DNA from: Bacillota bacterium
GTDB taxonomy: Bacteria; Bacillota; Clostridia; Lachnospirales; Lachnospiraceae
NCBI GenBank assembly: GCA_023458855.1
Contig: JAEWWQ010000264.1
Location: forward strand, 1 to 5,823
DNA length: 5,823 nt
Direction of reading: 5' to 3'
The notes under the pieces: generated by a model
What the model was told of the DNA's origin: nothing
Seen by the model: the letters and a program-made list of their open reading frames with translations, nothing else
The model's database searches: none
Part shown: in pieces, positions 1 through 5,734 of the stretch
Position numbering within the stretch: the stretch's first letter is position 1
Layout of the letters: every line of letters starts with the position of its first letter
Program-made: the position numbers and the translations under genes

Positions 1-2776
1 GATTAACACCAGGAGACAGCTCATCGCCATTTTCTCTGGTAAATACTTTTGCATCAACAACGATACCATATTCACCATGGGGTACTTTCAGGGATGTATC
101 CCTGACCTCTCTTGCCTTTTCCCCAAAAATTGCACGCAGAAGCCTCTCTTCTGCTGTTAATTCTGTTTCTCCTTTTGGAGTAACCTTACCGACCAGAATA
201 TCTCCGGCACGAACTTCTGCACCGATACGAATAATTCCTCTGTCATCTAAATCTTTTAATGCATCATCACCAACACCCGGAACATCTCTGGTAATCTCTT
301 CCGGTCCTAATTTGGTATCACGTGCTTCCGCTTCATATTCTTCTATATGAACAGATGTATACACATCTTCCTGCACTAATCTTTCGCTAAGTAAAACAGC
401 ATCCTCGTAATTATAGCCTTCCCATGTCATGAATCCGATCAGCGGGTTTTTGCCAAGGCCAAGTTCTCCCTGCGCTGTAGATGGTCCATCTGCAATTACA
501 CTGCCTTCCTCAACACGATCACCTCTGAATACAATCGGTTTCTGATTATAACAGTTGCTTTGGTTACTTCTTGAGAATTTGGTTAACTTAAATACTTGTT
601 TTTCCCCATCGTCATAAGCAATCCTGATTTCCTTTGAAGATGAGTACTCGACAACACCGGATTTTTTTGCAACACAACATACACCCGAGTCAACTGCTGC
701 CTTTGGTTCCATACCTGTTCCTACTACCGGAGCTTCTGTAAATAATAATGGAACAGCCTGACGCTGCATGTTGGATCCCATAAGGGCACGGTTAGCATCG
801 TCATTTTCCAGGAAAGGAATCAATGCTGTCGCTACGGAGAACACCATTTTAGGTGATACATCCATATAATCGAACATTCCTTTTGGATACTCCTGTGTCT
901 CTTCTCTGAATCGGCCGGATACACTGTTTCTTACAAAATATCCATCTTTATCTAATGCTTCATTTGCCTGCGCAACGTGGTAATTATCTTCCTCATCTGC
1001 CGTCATATAGATAACTTCATCCGTAACTCTGGGATTTTGAGGATCTGATTTGTCAATCTTTCTATATGGTGCTTCTACAAATCCATATTCATTGATTCTT
1101 GCATATGTTGCAAGTGAGTTAATCAAACCAATGTTAGGACCTTCCGGGGTCTCAATAGGACACATTCTTCCATAGTGGGAATAGTGAACGTCACGTACCT
1201 CAAATCCGGCTCTGTCCCTGCTAAGACCGCCAGGCCCCAACGCAGACAGACGTCTTTTATGGGTCAATTCGCCGAGCGGATTATTCTGATCCATAAACTG
1301 GGATAACTGCGAAGAACCAAAGAATTCCTTTACAGCGGCCTGCACTGGTTTAATATTAATTAACACCTGTGGTGAAATCTCTTCTGCATCATGCGTGGTC
1401 ATTCTCTCGCGAACTACTCTTTCCAATCTGGAAAGACCGATTCTATACTGATTTTGCAATAACTCGCCCACTGCTCTGATACGTCTGTTTCCTAAATGAT
1501 CAATATCATCATCATTACCAATACCGTACTCTAAATGAATATTATAATTAATAGAAGCCAAAATATCTTCTTTTGTAATGTGCTTTGGAATTAATTCATG
1601 GATGTTCTTCTGAATTGCATCTGCCAACTCTTCCGGTCTGTCCTGGAACTCCTCCAGAATTTGCTGCAATACCGGGTAGTATACAAGTTCTGTTACTCCT
1701 AATTCTCTAGGATTGCAGTCAACAAAACTCTTAATATCGACCATCATATTGGAAAGAATTTTTACATTTCTTTCCTCTGACTGAATCCACACAAAAGGAA
1801 CTGCTGCATTTTGAATCTTATCTGCAAGTTCTGCGGTGACTTTGTCGCCTGCGGCAGCAATTACTTCTCCGAATTGATCCACTACATCTTCTGCCAGAAT
1901 CTGATGTCTGATTCGATTCTTTAAAGCTAACTTTTTATTAAATTTATATCTTCCGACTTTAGCCAAATCATATCTTCTAGGGTCAAAGAACATTGCAGTA
2001 ATAAGACTTTCTGCACTTTCAACACTTAACGGTTCACCCGGGCGAATTTTTTTGTATAGCTCTAAAAGACCCTCCTGATAATTTTCAGAAACGTCTTTCG
2101 AAAAGCTTGCTTCTATTTTAGGTTCATCACCGAATAATTCTCTGATTTCATCATTTGTACCCACTCCAAGAGCTCTGATCAGAACTGTAATAGGTACTTT
2201 TCTTGTCCTGTCTACACGAACGTAAAAAATATCATTGGAATCCGTCTCATATTCCAGCCATGCACCACGATTCGGGATCACAGTAGCTGAATACAGTGTC
2301 TTACCAATCTTATCATGCCCAATTGCATAGTAGATACCCGGCGAACGTACCAACTGGCTTACGATAACTCTTTCTGCCCCATTGATAACAAATGTACCCG
2401 TTGCTGTCATAAGTGGAAGATCACCCATAAAGATCTCATGTTCGCTGATTTCTTCTTTTTCCTTATTATATAAACGAACTTTTACCTTTAATGGAGCTGC
2501 ATATGTTGCGTCTCTTTCCTTACACTTCTCAATAGAATACTTAACTTCATCTTCACATAGCTCAAAGTCTACGAATTCCAGACTCATATGCCCGCTATAA
2601 TCCGCTATTGGAGAGATATCATCAAATACTTCTTTCAGACCCTCTTCTAAAAACCACTTATAAGAGTCCTTTTGAACCTCTATAAGGTTAGGCATCTCCA
2701 ATACCTCTTTTTGCCGTGAATAACTCATACGTATATTCTTGCCTGAGGCAATAGGACGTATTCTGTTCTTTTCCAT
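1..2776 (-). CDS. rpoB: RNA polymerase beta subunit RpoB, C-terminal part beyond the window
   Basis: Beta subunit of DNA-dependent RNA polymerase, which forms the catalytic cleft with beta-prime. The frame is open from 2776 to base 1 (about 925 codons); the remaining C-terminal part lies off the window, with no frameshift in what is visible. Seen: N-terminal SYSRQKEVLEMPNLIEVQ, DIDHLGNRR (about 424-432), rifampicin cluster I FGSSQLSQFMDQNNPL (from 486) then THKRRLSALGPGG, PIETPEG (540-546), GYNYED with the active-site-region Glu791-Asp792, and VFTRENGDELSPGVN at the window edge. Residues matching E. coli D516, H526 and S531 are the sensitive wild-type forms (D496, H506, S511); E. coli S522 is Gly here. 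Two in-frame ATGs occur, at 2782 and 2776. I chose 2776 because the GGGGTGA ribosome site (2784-2790) then has 7-nt spacing, and MEKNRIRP fits clostridial RpoB starts. It follows rplL after 257 bp holding a terminator and a promoter. Confidence 0.98.
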   Translation of the reverse strand, partial: MEKNRIRPIASGKNIRMSYSRQKEVLEMPNLIEVQKDSYKWFLEEGLKEVFDDISPIADYSGHMSLEFVDFELCEDEVKYSIEKCKERDATYAAPLKVKVRLYNKEKEEISEHEIFMGDLPLMTATGTFVINGAERVIVSQLVRSPGIYYAIGHDKIGKTLYSATVIPNRGAWLEYETDSNDIFYVRVDRTRKVPITVLIRALGVGTNDEIRELFGDEPKIEASFSKDVSENYQEGLLELYKKIRPGEPLSVESAESLITAMFFDPRRYDLAKVGRYKFNKKLALKNRIRHQILAEDVVDQFGEVIAAAGDKVTAELADKIQNAAVPFVWIQSEERNVKILSNMMVDIKSFVDCNPRELGVTELVYYPVLQQILEEFQDRPEELADAIQKNIHELIPKHITKEDILASINYNIHLEYGIGNDDDIDHLGNRRIRAVGELLQNQYRIGLSRLERVVRERMTTHDAEEISPQVLINIKPVQAAVKEFFGSSQLSQFMDQNNPLGELTHKRRLSALGPGGLSRDRAGFEVRDVHYSHYGRMCPIETPEGPNIGLINSLATYARINEYGFVEAPYRKIDKSDPQNPRVTDEVIYMTADEEDNYHVAQANEALDKDGYFVRNSVSGRFREETQEYPKGMFDYMDVSPKMVFSVATALIPFLENDDANRALMGSNMQRQAVPLLFTEAPVVGTGMEPKAAVDSGVCCVAKKSGVVEYSSSKEIRIAYDDGEKQVFKLTKFSRSNQSNCYNQKPIVFRGDRVEEGSVIADGPSTAQGELGLGKNPLIGFMTWEGYNYEDAVLLSERLVQEDVYTSVHIEEYEAEARDTKLGPEEITRDVPGVGDDALKDLDDRGIIRIGAEVRAGDILVGKVTPKGETELTAEERLLRAIFGEKAREVRDTSLKVPHGEYGIVVDAKVFTRENGDELSPGVN

Positions 2777-2783
2777 TGACATT

Positions 2784-2790
2784 TCACCCC
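2784..2790 (-). promoter_or_regulatory. Ribosome binding site of rpoB, deciding the start
   Basis: GGGGTGA on the minus strand resembles GGAGGTGA. It lies 7 nt before the ATG at 2776 but only 1 nt before the ATG at 2782, so it favours the downstream ATG. Confidence 0.75.
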
Positions 2791-2841
2791 GTTCTTTATG
2801 ATTTTAAGCTTTCATCGCATATTTTTGCGCATAAAAATAAG

Positions 2842-2880
2842 CCTACCACACCACAATAGTGCACTATCCATCCTACCACA
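2842..2880 (-). promoter_or_regulatory. Palindrome flanked by direct repeats at the rpoB start site
   Basis: A perfect 12-bp palindrome, ATAGTGCACTAT (2856-2867), covers the predicted rpoB transcription start. On either side are two exact copies of the 9-mer CCTACCACA (plus strand; 2842-2850 and 2872-2880), 30 bp apart. The upstream copy overlaps the -10 element and the spacer. The symmetry resembles a repressor operator, but no regulator is known to me for this site, and chance or an RNA role remains possible. Confidence 0.35.
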
Positions 2881-2898
2881 AATAATTTTAGAAGTCAA
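2870..2898 (-). promoter_or_regulatory. Predicted sigma-A promoter of rpoB
   Basis: On the minus strand, TTGACT (2893-2898, 5 of 6 to consensus) is followed by a 17-nt spacer and TAGGAT (2870-2875, 4 of 6). The spacer ends in TGG, so a TG extended -10 element is present. Transcription would start near 2863, giving a leader of about 87 nt before rpoB. It sits downstream of the rplL terminator, so it could supply rpoB independently of rplJ-rplL. Predicted from sequence only. Confidence 0.65.
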
Positions 2899-2966
2899 CC
2901 AAAAAAATTCAAATTATCTCTGATAGTATGCATATTAGTAGACTGTTACTTATTATTTTACTTTGA

Positions 2967-3014
2967 AATAAAAATCTCAATTGCCTTCACATAGATGACA
3001 ATTGAGATTTTATT
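2967..3014 (-). terminator. Intrinsic terminator between rplL and rpoB
   Basis: A perfect 13-bp inverted repeat, AAAATCTCAATTG (2971-2983) and CAATTGAGATTTT (2999-3011), encloses a 15-nt loop. It starts about 23 nt after the rplL stop. On the minus strand the stem runs into GATTTTTATTTC, a U-rich tail, so it should end or attenuate rplJ-rplL transcription before rpoB. The A/T-rich stem ends make it potentially bidirectional. Partial readthrough into rpoB is possible, as at the analogous E. coli attenuator. Confidence 0.85.
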
Positions 3015-3033
3015 GTTAATTCTAAAATCAGAA

Positions 3034-3411
3034 TTACTTAAGTGTAGCTTTTGCACCTTCTGCTTCAAGTTTGCTTTTAAGTTCATCTGCTTCTGCCTTG
3101 CTGGCTGCTTCTTTAACGATTTTAGGAGCTCCGTCAACTAAGTCTTTTGCTTCTTTCAAACCAAGTCCTGTAGCTTCACGAACAACTTTGATAACTTTAA
3201 CTTTGTTTGGTCCAACTTCTGTTAATTCTACATCGAACTCAGTTTTTTCTTCTGCTGCATCACCAGCGCCTGCTGCAGCTGCTGCTACAACAACACCTGC
3301 TGCTGCTGAAACACCGAATTCTTCTTCACATGCTTTTACTAATTCGTTTAATTCTAATACTGTTAACTCTTTAACAGCGTCAATGATTTCTTGAGTTGAT
3401 AATTTTGCCAT
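3034..3411 (-). CDS. rplL: 50S ribosomal protein L7/L12
   Basis: Stalk protein of the large ribosomal subunit. Dimers bind the C-terminal helix of L10 and recruit and stimulate translational GTPases (IF2, EF-Tu, EF-G). The 125-aa product has the normal family length. Residues 1-33 form the helical dimerisation domain (MAKLSTQEIIDAVKELTVLE). About 36-52 is the Ala/Gly/Val-rich flexible hinge. From 54 to the end is the globular factor-binding domain with KVKVIKVVREATGLGLKEAK and VDGAPK. The ATG at 3411 is preceded by GGAGGT (3421-3426) at 9-nt spacing. It lies 56 bp downstream of rplJ with no promoter between them, so the two are co-transcribed; the stalk needs several L12 copies per L10. An intrinsic terminator follows its stop codon. 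Confidence 0.98.
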   Translation of the reverse strand: MAKLSTQEIIDAVKELTVLELNELVKACEEEFGVSAAAGVVVAAAAAGAGDAAEEKTEFDVELTEVGPNKVKVIKVVREATGLGLKEAKDLVDGAPKIVKEAASKAEADELKSKLEAEGAKATLK

Positions 3412-3436
3412 TTCTAATTTACCTCCATTTAATTTT

Positions 3437-3455
3437 GAGTACTGTTTTAATACTC
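3437..3455 (-). other. Small hairpin in the rplJ-rplL gap
   Basis: On the minus strand GAGTATT-AAAAC-AGTACTC can form a 7-bp stem (one G-U pair) with a 5-nt loop. It ends 10 nt before the GGAGGT of rplL. It lacks a U-run, so it is not a terminator. It could be a processing or mRNA-stability site that helps L12 outpace L10, but this is speculative. Confidence 0.3.
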
Positions 3456-3467
3456 TGTCATAGTTTT

Positions 3468-4010
3468 TTATTCTGCTACTGTAGTTTCTTCAGTTGCCGG
3501 TGCTGCTTCTTCTGCCGCCCCAGATACACCATCTTTCTCTGCCACCTGCTTGATAACACGTGCAAAGTTTGTGATTGGTGATTGTAAGCTTCCAAGTAAT
3601 TTTGAAAGAAGTTCTTCTCTTGAAGGAATCGTTGCAATATTGGAGATACCTGCCGCATCATAAACAATTCCCTCTACGATACCAGCTTTTACTTCAAGTG
3701 CCGGTGCTGTCTTTGCAAACTTACAAATAATTCTGGATGGTGCTGTAGCATCCTCTTTGGAAATAGCTACTGCGCTCGGTCCTTCAAGATACTGTGTCAA
3801 CACTTCCAAATCAGTTCCTTTGAACGCTAAAGTCATCATAGTATTTTTGTAAACCTTGTAAGTTACGCCTGCTTCACGAAGCTCTTTACGAAGTCGTGTA
3901 TCTTGTTCTACTGTAAGTCCACGGTAGTCAACTAACACAGCTGATTGTGCATCTTTGATATTTGCAGAGATTTCTTCTACTATAGGTTGCTTTAAATCGA
4001 TTTTTGCCAT
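3468..4010 (-). CDS. rplJ: 50S ribosomal protein L10
   Basis: Base of the ribosomal stalk: its N-terminal domain binds 23S rRNA together with L11, and its C-terminal helix carries the L7/L12 dimers. With L12 it also represses its own operon by binding the mRNA leader. The 180-aa product is of usual firmicute size (about 165-180). Visible family motifs are VDYRGLTVEQDTRLRKELRE (28-47), the VYKNTMMTLAF stretch after it, LEGPSAVAIS (about 75-84) and TIPSREELLSKLLGSLQSPI (127-146). The last 20 residues are an Ala/Glu/Thr-rich acidic tail. The ATG at 4010 has an excellent AAGGAGGT site (4018-4025) at 7-nt spacing. It is first in the rplJ-rplL unit, behind its own promoter and L10 leader. Confidence 0.98.
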   Translation of the reverse strand: MAKIDLKQPIVEEISANIKDAQSAVLVDYRGLTVEQDTRLRKELREAGVTYKVYKNTMMTLAFKGTDLEVLTQYLEGPSAVAISKEDATAPSRIICKFAKTAPALEVKAGIVEGIVYDAAGISNIATIPSREELLSKLLGSLQSPITNFARVIKQVAEKDGVSGAAEEAAPATEETTVAE

Positions 4011-4017
4011 TTTCTTT

Positions 4018-4025
4018 ACCTCCTT
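4018..4025 (-). promoter_or_regulatory. Ribosome binding site of rplJ, possibly sequestered
   Basis: AAGGAGGT is a near-perfect anti-16S match 7 nt before the rplJ ATG. A CTCCT element 19 nt upstream on the same strand (4044-4048) can pair with AGGAG of this site (4020-4024), so partial masking of the site in the mRNA is conceivable. Confidence 0.6.
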
Positions 4026-4050
4026 ATAGATTCATTGCCGATTAGGAGTT

Positions 4051-4086
4051 TAAATATAAAAAACCCTCTTGCAAGACAAGAAGGTT
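4051..4086 (-). terminator. Intrinsic terminator of the L10 leader (attenuator)
   Basis: On the minus strand AACCTTCTTG (4077-4086), loop TCTTG (4072-4076) and CAAGAGGGTT (4062-4071) form an uninterrupted 10-bp stem (one G-U pair). It is followed by a T-rich run (4052-4061). It lies after the L10-leader fold and before the rplJ ribosome site, the place expected for the attenuator through which L10 lowers rplJ-rplL transcription in Firmicutes. Confidence 0.88.
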
Positions 4087-4199
4087 AAAAGTCATAGTAA
4101 GTAAACTCTTTCTCTCCTCGGTAGGCATACTATTATGTCAATCAAAATCCACAAAGGACTTTATCAACACCTACTGTCTTCGGCATGGTCACAATAACC
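4055..4199 (-). ncRNA. Ribosomal protein L10 leader, cis-regulatory RNA
   Basis: 5' leader of rplJ that is bound by L10 (as the L10-L12 complex) to control the operon. The minus-strand RNA has the recognisable segment GCCGAAGACAGUAGGUG (about 4168-4184), which pairs through GUAGG (4170-4174) with CCUAC (4121-4125) just before CGAGGAGAG. Inside lies the hairpin AAAGUCC / GGAUUUU (4144-4162) with loop UUUGU. A short 5' hairpin (4187-4199) precedes it and the terminator follows. The CCGAAGACAG and CCUACCGAGG elements are those I know from the firmicute L10 leader family (Rfam L10_leader). The exact ends and the antiterminator pairing were not resolved by eye. Confidence 0.87.
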
Positions 4200-4205
4200 T
4201 TTATT

Positions 4206-4234
4206 AATCTATCACAACATTCTGTCTATGTCAA
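4206..4234 (-). promoter_or_regulatory. Predicted sigma-A promoter of rplJ-rplL
   Basis: On the minus strand a perfect -35 TTGACA (4229-4234), a 17-nt spacer and TAGATT (4206-4211, 4 of 6) are present. The spacer ends TGA, giving an extended TG element. The start is expected near 4199-4200, at the 5' hairpin of the L10 leader. It lies 15 bp past the capA-like stop codon, so rplJ-rplL does not depend on transcription from upstream. I see no terminator between the capA-like gene and this promoter. Confidence 0.82.
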
Positions 4235-4249
4235 GCATATTTAGCATTT

Positions 4250-5563
4250 TTATCTGGTGACATATCCGTTTTCGTCTATTGTGACATCAGAAGATAAGTC
4301 CCGCATTTCCTGAAGTACCCGTTCCTTTTCACTTCCGCTTAATAGCGTAGTCTTACATCCTGATTGCAAGCATGGTATAAATTGATATTGCTGTATGCCA
4401 TCCTCGTTGATCGTCACCTTCACCATTCCCGTGTCTATTGTCTTTGAATTGAACCAGAAATTCCCAAGACTGTAGATAACAGGTGTGTCTCCTACATAAG
4501 CAATTTTTTGCAGACAATGCGGGTGATCTCCTATAATCAGATCCGCACCTGCCTCTGCATAGAGCGGCGCCTGCGCCTCCTGTGCCCAGTCAATTGTCGT
4601 TTCATTTTCCGTTCCCCAATGTACATATACCACTACAAAATCACTATTAGCTTTTGCTTCTGTAATTGCCGCGCACAGCGCTTCCGGTTCCTTGCATCGA
4701 AAAACACCTGCGGTATTTTCTGTCGCTCCCTTGGTATCCGGATTTTCAACACGCTCTATCTGGGTTGCCGATAAGAAAGCAATTTTTATATCATTTGCAA
4801 TAAAGTATACTGGCCTGGCAGCCTCTTCTATATTCTGTCCCGCACCCACATATGGGATAGAAGCACCCTTTAAGGTATCCATGCTGTCTAATAAGGAAAC
4901 TTCTCCATAATCATAGGCATGATTATTTGCCAGGGATACAATATCTGCCCCTATGTCCTGCAGGATCTTTACATGTTCTGGTTTTCCTCTGAATGTATAT
5001 GTTTTTCCAGGTATTGGCGTTCCTCGTGTGGTAAAGGTGCATTCATTATTCAGCATAAAAATATCAGCATTCCTCATCTCATCAATTAAATCAGATGACA
5101 TGCACTGTGTGATATCAGAACCTGCATTTTTATAGGTATTCATAATCGTATAGGAATCATCAAACATAATATCGCCCGCAAAAGCTATCGTAATTGTATC
5201 CTCATTTGCTGCTTCTCTGGCATAAATGTTTTGTTCCTTCATTTTTTCAGGATCTGATAAGATATCGGCATATTTTCCCGTTGGCTTTTCCGTCTGTTCC
5301 TTTTGTTCTCCTGGTATTCCAAATGGAAATGCCTCGACTAATATCTGCTCACCATCGCTGGCTAATTGGCTCAGACCCGCGCCAACATTATTCATTCGTA
5401 TTGCATAGACAGTCATCAAAGCAATACTCCCCGTAAGAAGCACGCACAAAAATACAGAAAGGAACAAAATTACCTGCTTCTTTCTTCTTTGTCTTACCAT
5501 TCTTTTCTTACGTTCTATCTCTTTTGCTCTTATTCCACGCAATTCTTTTTCCTCTATTTCCAA
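4250..5563 (-). CDS. CapA-family (PGA_cap) membrane-anchored protein
   Basis: Member of the CapA / poly-gamma-glutamate synthesis family, which has a metallophosphoesterase-like fold; exact activity and substrate here are unknown. The 437-aa frame has a Lys/Arg/Glu-rich cytoplasmic tail (1-30), one hydrophobic anchor (about 31-54), a variable linker to about 120, then the PGA_cap domain on the outer side: TIAFAGDIMFD (Asp131), LNNECTFT (172-174), SLANNHAYDYG (Asn214, His215), YVHWGTEN (His315), IGDHPHCLQKI (His347, His349) and VIYSLGNFWFNS (363-373). These are the likely metal and active-site motifs and all are intact. No capB or capC lies beside it, so capsule synthesis is not implied. The start is uncertain: TTG at 5563 is the first possible one after a stop at 5570-5572 but has a poor ribosome site. 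TTG at 5542 has AGAGGA (5550-5555) at 7 nt. ATG at 5500 would still keep the anchor. Confidence 0.88.
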   Translation of the reverse strand: MEIEEKELRGIRAKEIERKKRMVRQRRKKQVILFLSVFLCVLLTGSIALMTVYAIRMNNVGAGLSQLASDGEQILVEAFPFGIPGEQKEQTEKPTGKYADILSDPEKMKEQNIYAREAANEDTITIAFAGDIMFDDSYTIMNTYKNAGSDITQCMSSDLIDEMRNADIFMLNNECTFTTRGTPIPGKTYTFRGKPEHVKILQDIGADIVSLANNHAYDYGEVSLLDSMDTLKGASIPYVGAGQNIEEAARPVYFIANDIKIAFLSATQIERVENPDTKGATENTAGVFRCKEPEALCAAITEAKANSDFVVVYVHWGTENETTIDWAQEAQAPLYAEAGADLIIGDHPHCLQKIAYVGDTPVIYSLGNFWFNSKTIDTGMVKVTINEDGIQQYQFIPCLQSGCKTTLLSGSEKERVLQEMRDLSSDVTIDENGYVTR

Positions 5564-5572
5564 GCTACTCTA

Positions 5573-5610
5573 TACAAGCAAAACCTCGAAAAATCTGATG
5601 TTTTGTCTCA
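5573..5610. repeat. Truncated copy of the 124-bp repeat
   Basis: The first 23 bp (5573-5595, from TACAAGCAAAACCTCG on) match the start of the full unit exactly. The sequence then diverges into 15 bp unlike the rest of the unit before the next copy begins. This remnant sits about 10 bp upstream of the first possible start of the capA-like gene. Confidence 0.85.
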
Positions 5611-5734
5611 TACAAGCAAAACCTCGAAAAATCTTCGATTTTCCTCGGTCGCTAGCGCGCTCACATAAATAACATAATACCTTTGTATGCAAGCATACAT
5701 GCTATTATGTTCTCGCTTGCACTTCATGGCACCG
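5611..5734. repeat. Full 124-bp tandem repeat unit with hairpins
   Basis: This unit is followed immediately by a second copy. It contains the A/T-type hairpin at 5626-5643 (GAAAAATC-TTC-GATTTTC, one bulge), overlapping GC-rich palindromes CGCTAGCG (5650-5657) and AGCGCGCT (5654-5661), and a long nested hairpin at 5671-5711. Its ends carry an ACAAGC / GCTTGCA inverted pair (5612-5617 and 5715-5721). No transposase, integrase or gene of recognised function lies within it. It may be a family-specific interspersed or tandem repeat; its origin is unknown to me. Confidence 0.9.
5671..5711. other. Nested inverted repeat within the 124-bp unit
   Basis: The outer arms AACATAATA (5671-5679) and TATTATGTT (5703-5711) pair perfectly over 9 bp. 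The inner arms TGTATGC (5684-5690) and GCATACA (5693-5699) pair perfectly over 7 bp around an AA centre. Small internal loops of 4 and 3 nt separate the two stems. As DNA this is a cruciform-prone site; as RNA it is a stable hairpin on either strand without a U-run. Confidence 0.8.

Noticed and set aside
1244..1321. Rifampicin-resistance substitution in the RpoB cluster I region
   Set aside because: The key positions equivalent to E. coli D516, H526 and S531 are wild type. The Ser-to-Gly difference at the 522 equivalent is probably natural variation rather than a resistance change.
2382..2600. 72-codon open frame on the plus strand
   Set aside because: It is antisense to a well-conserved part of rpoB, with no ribosome site or recognisable motif.
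2820..2839. Second stem TATTTTT / AAAAATA in the rpoB leader as a terminator
   Set aside because: It is a pure A-T 7-bp stem around GCGCAT with no U-run after it, too weak for termination and probably due to A/T-rich sequence.
3071..3394. 107-codon open frame on the plus strand, Ala/Ser/Thr-rich
   Set aside because: It is antisense to rplL. Its composition is explained by the Ala-rich hinge and Glu/Lys codons of L7/L12 read backwards, and it has no family resemblance.
3396..3581. 61-codon plus-strand frame rich in Cys, Leu and Phe
   Set aside because: It is antisense to the rplL start, the rplJ-rplL gap and the rplJ tail. The hydrophobic look comes from reversed Glu/Ala/Lys codons and A/T-rich sequence.
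3476..3667. 63-codon open frame on the minus strand
   Set aside because: It lies inside rplJ in another frame; L10 is unmistakable in the main frame.
4508..5668. Several plus-strand open frames of 60-100 codons
   Set aside because: They overlap the CapA-family gene on the opposite strand, where the conserved motifs lie in the main frame. The last one also runs into the repeat array.
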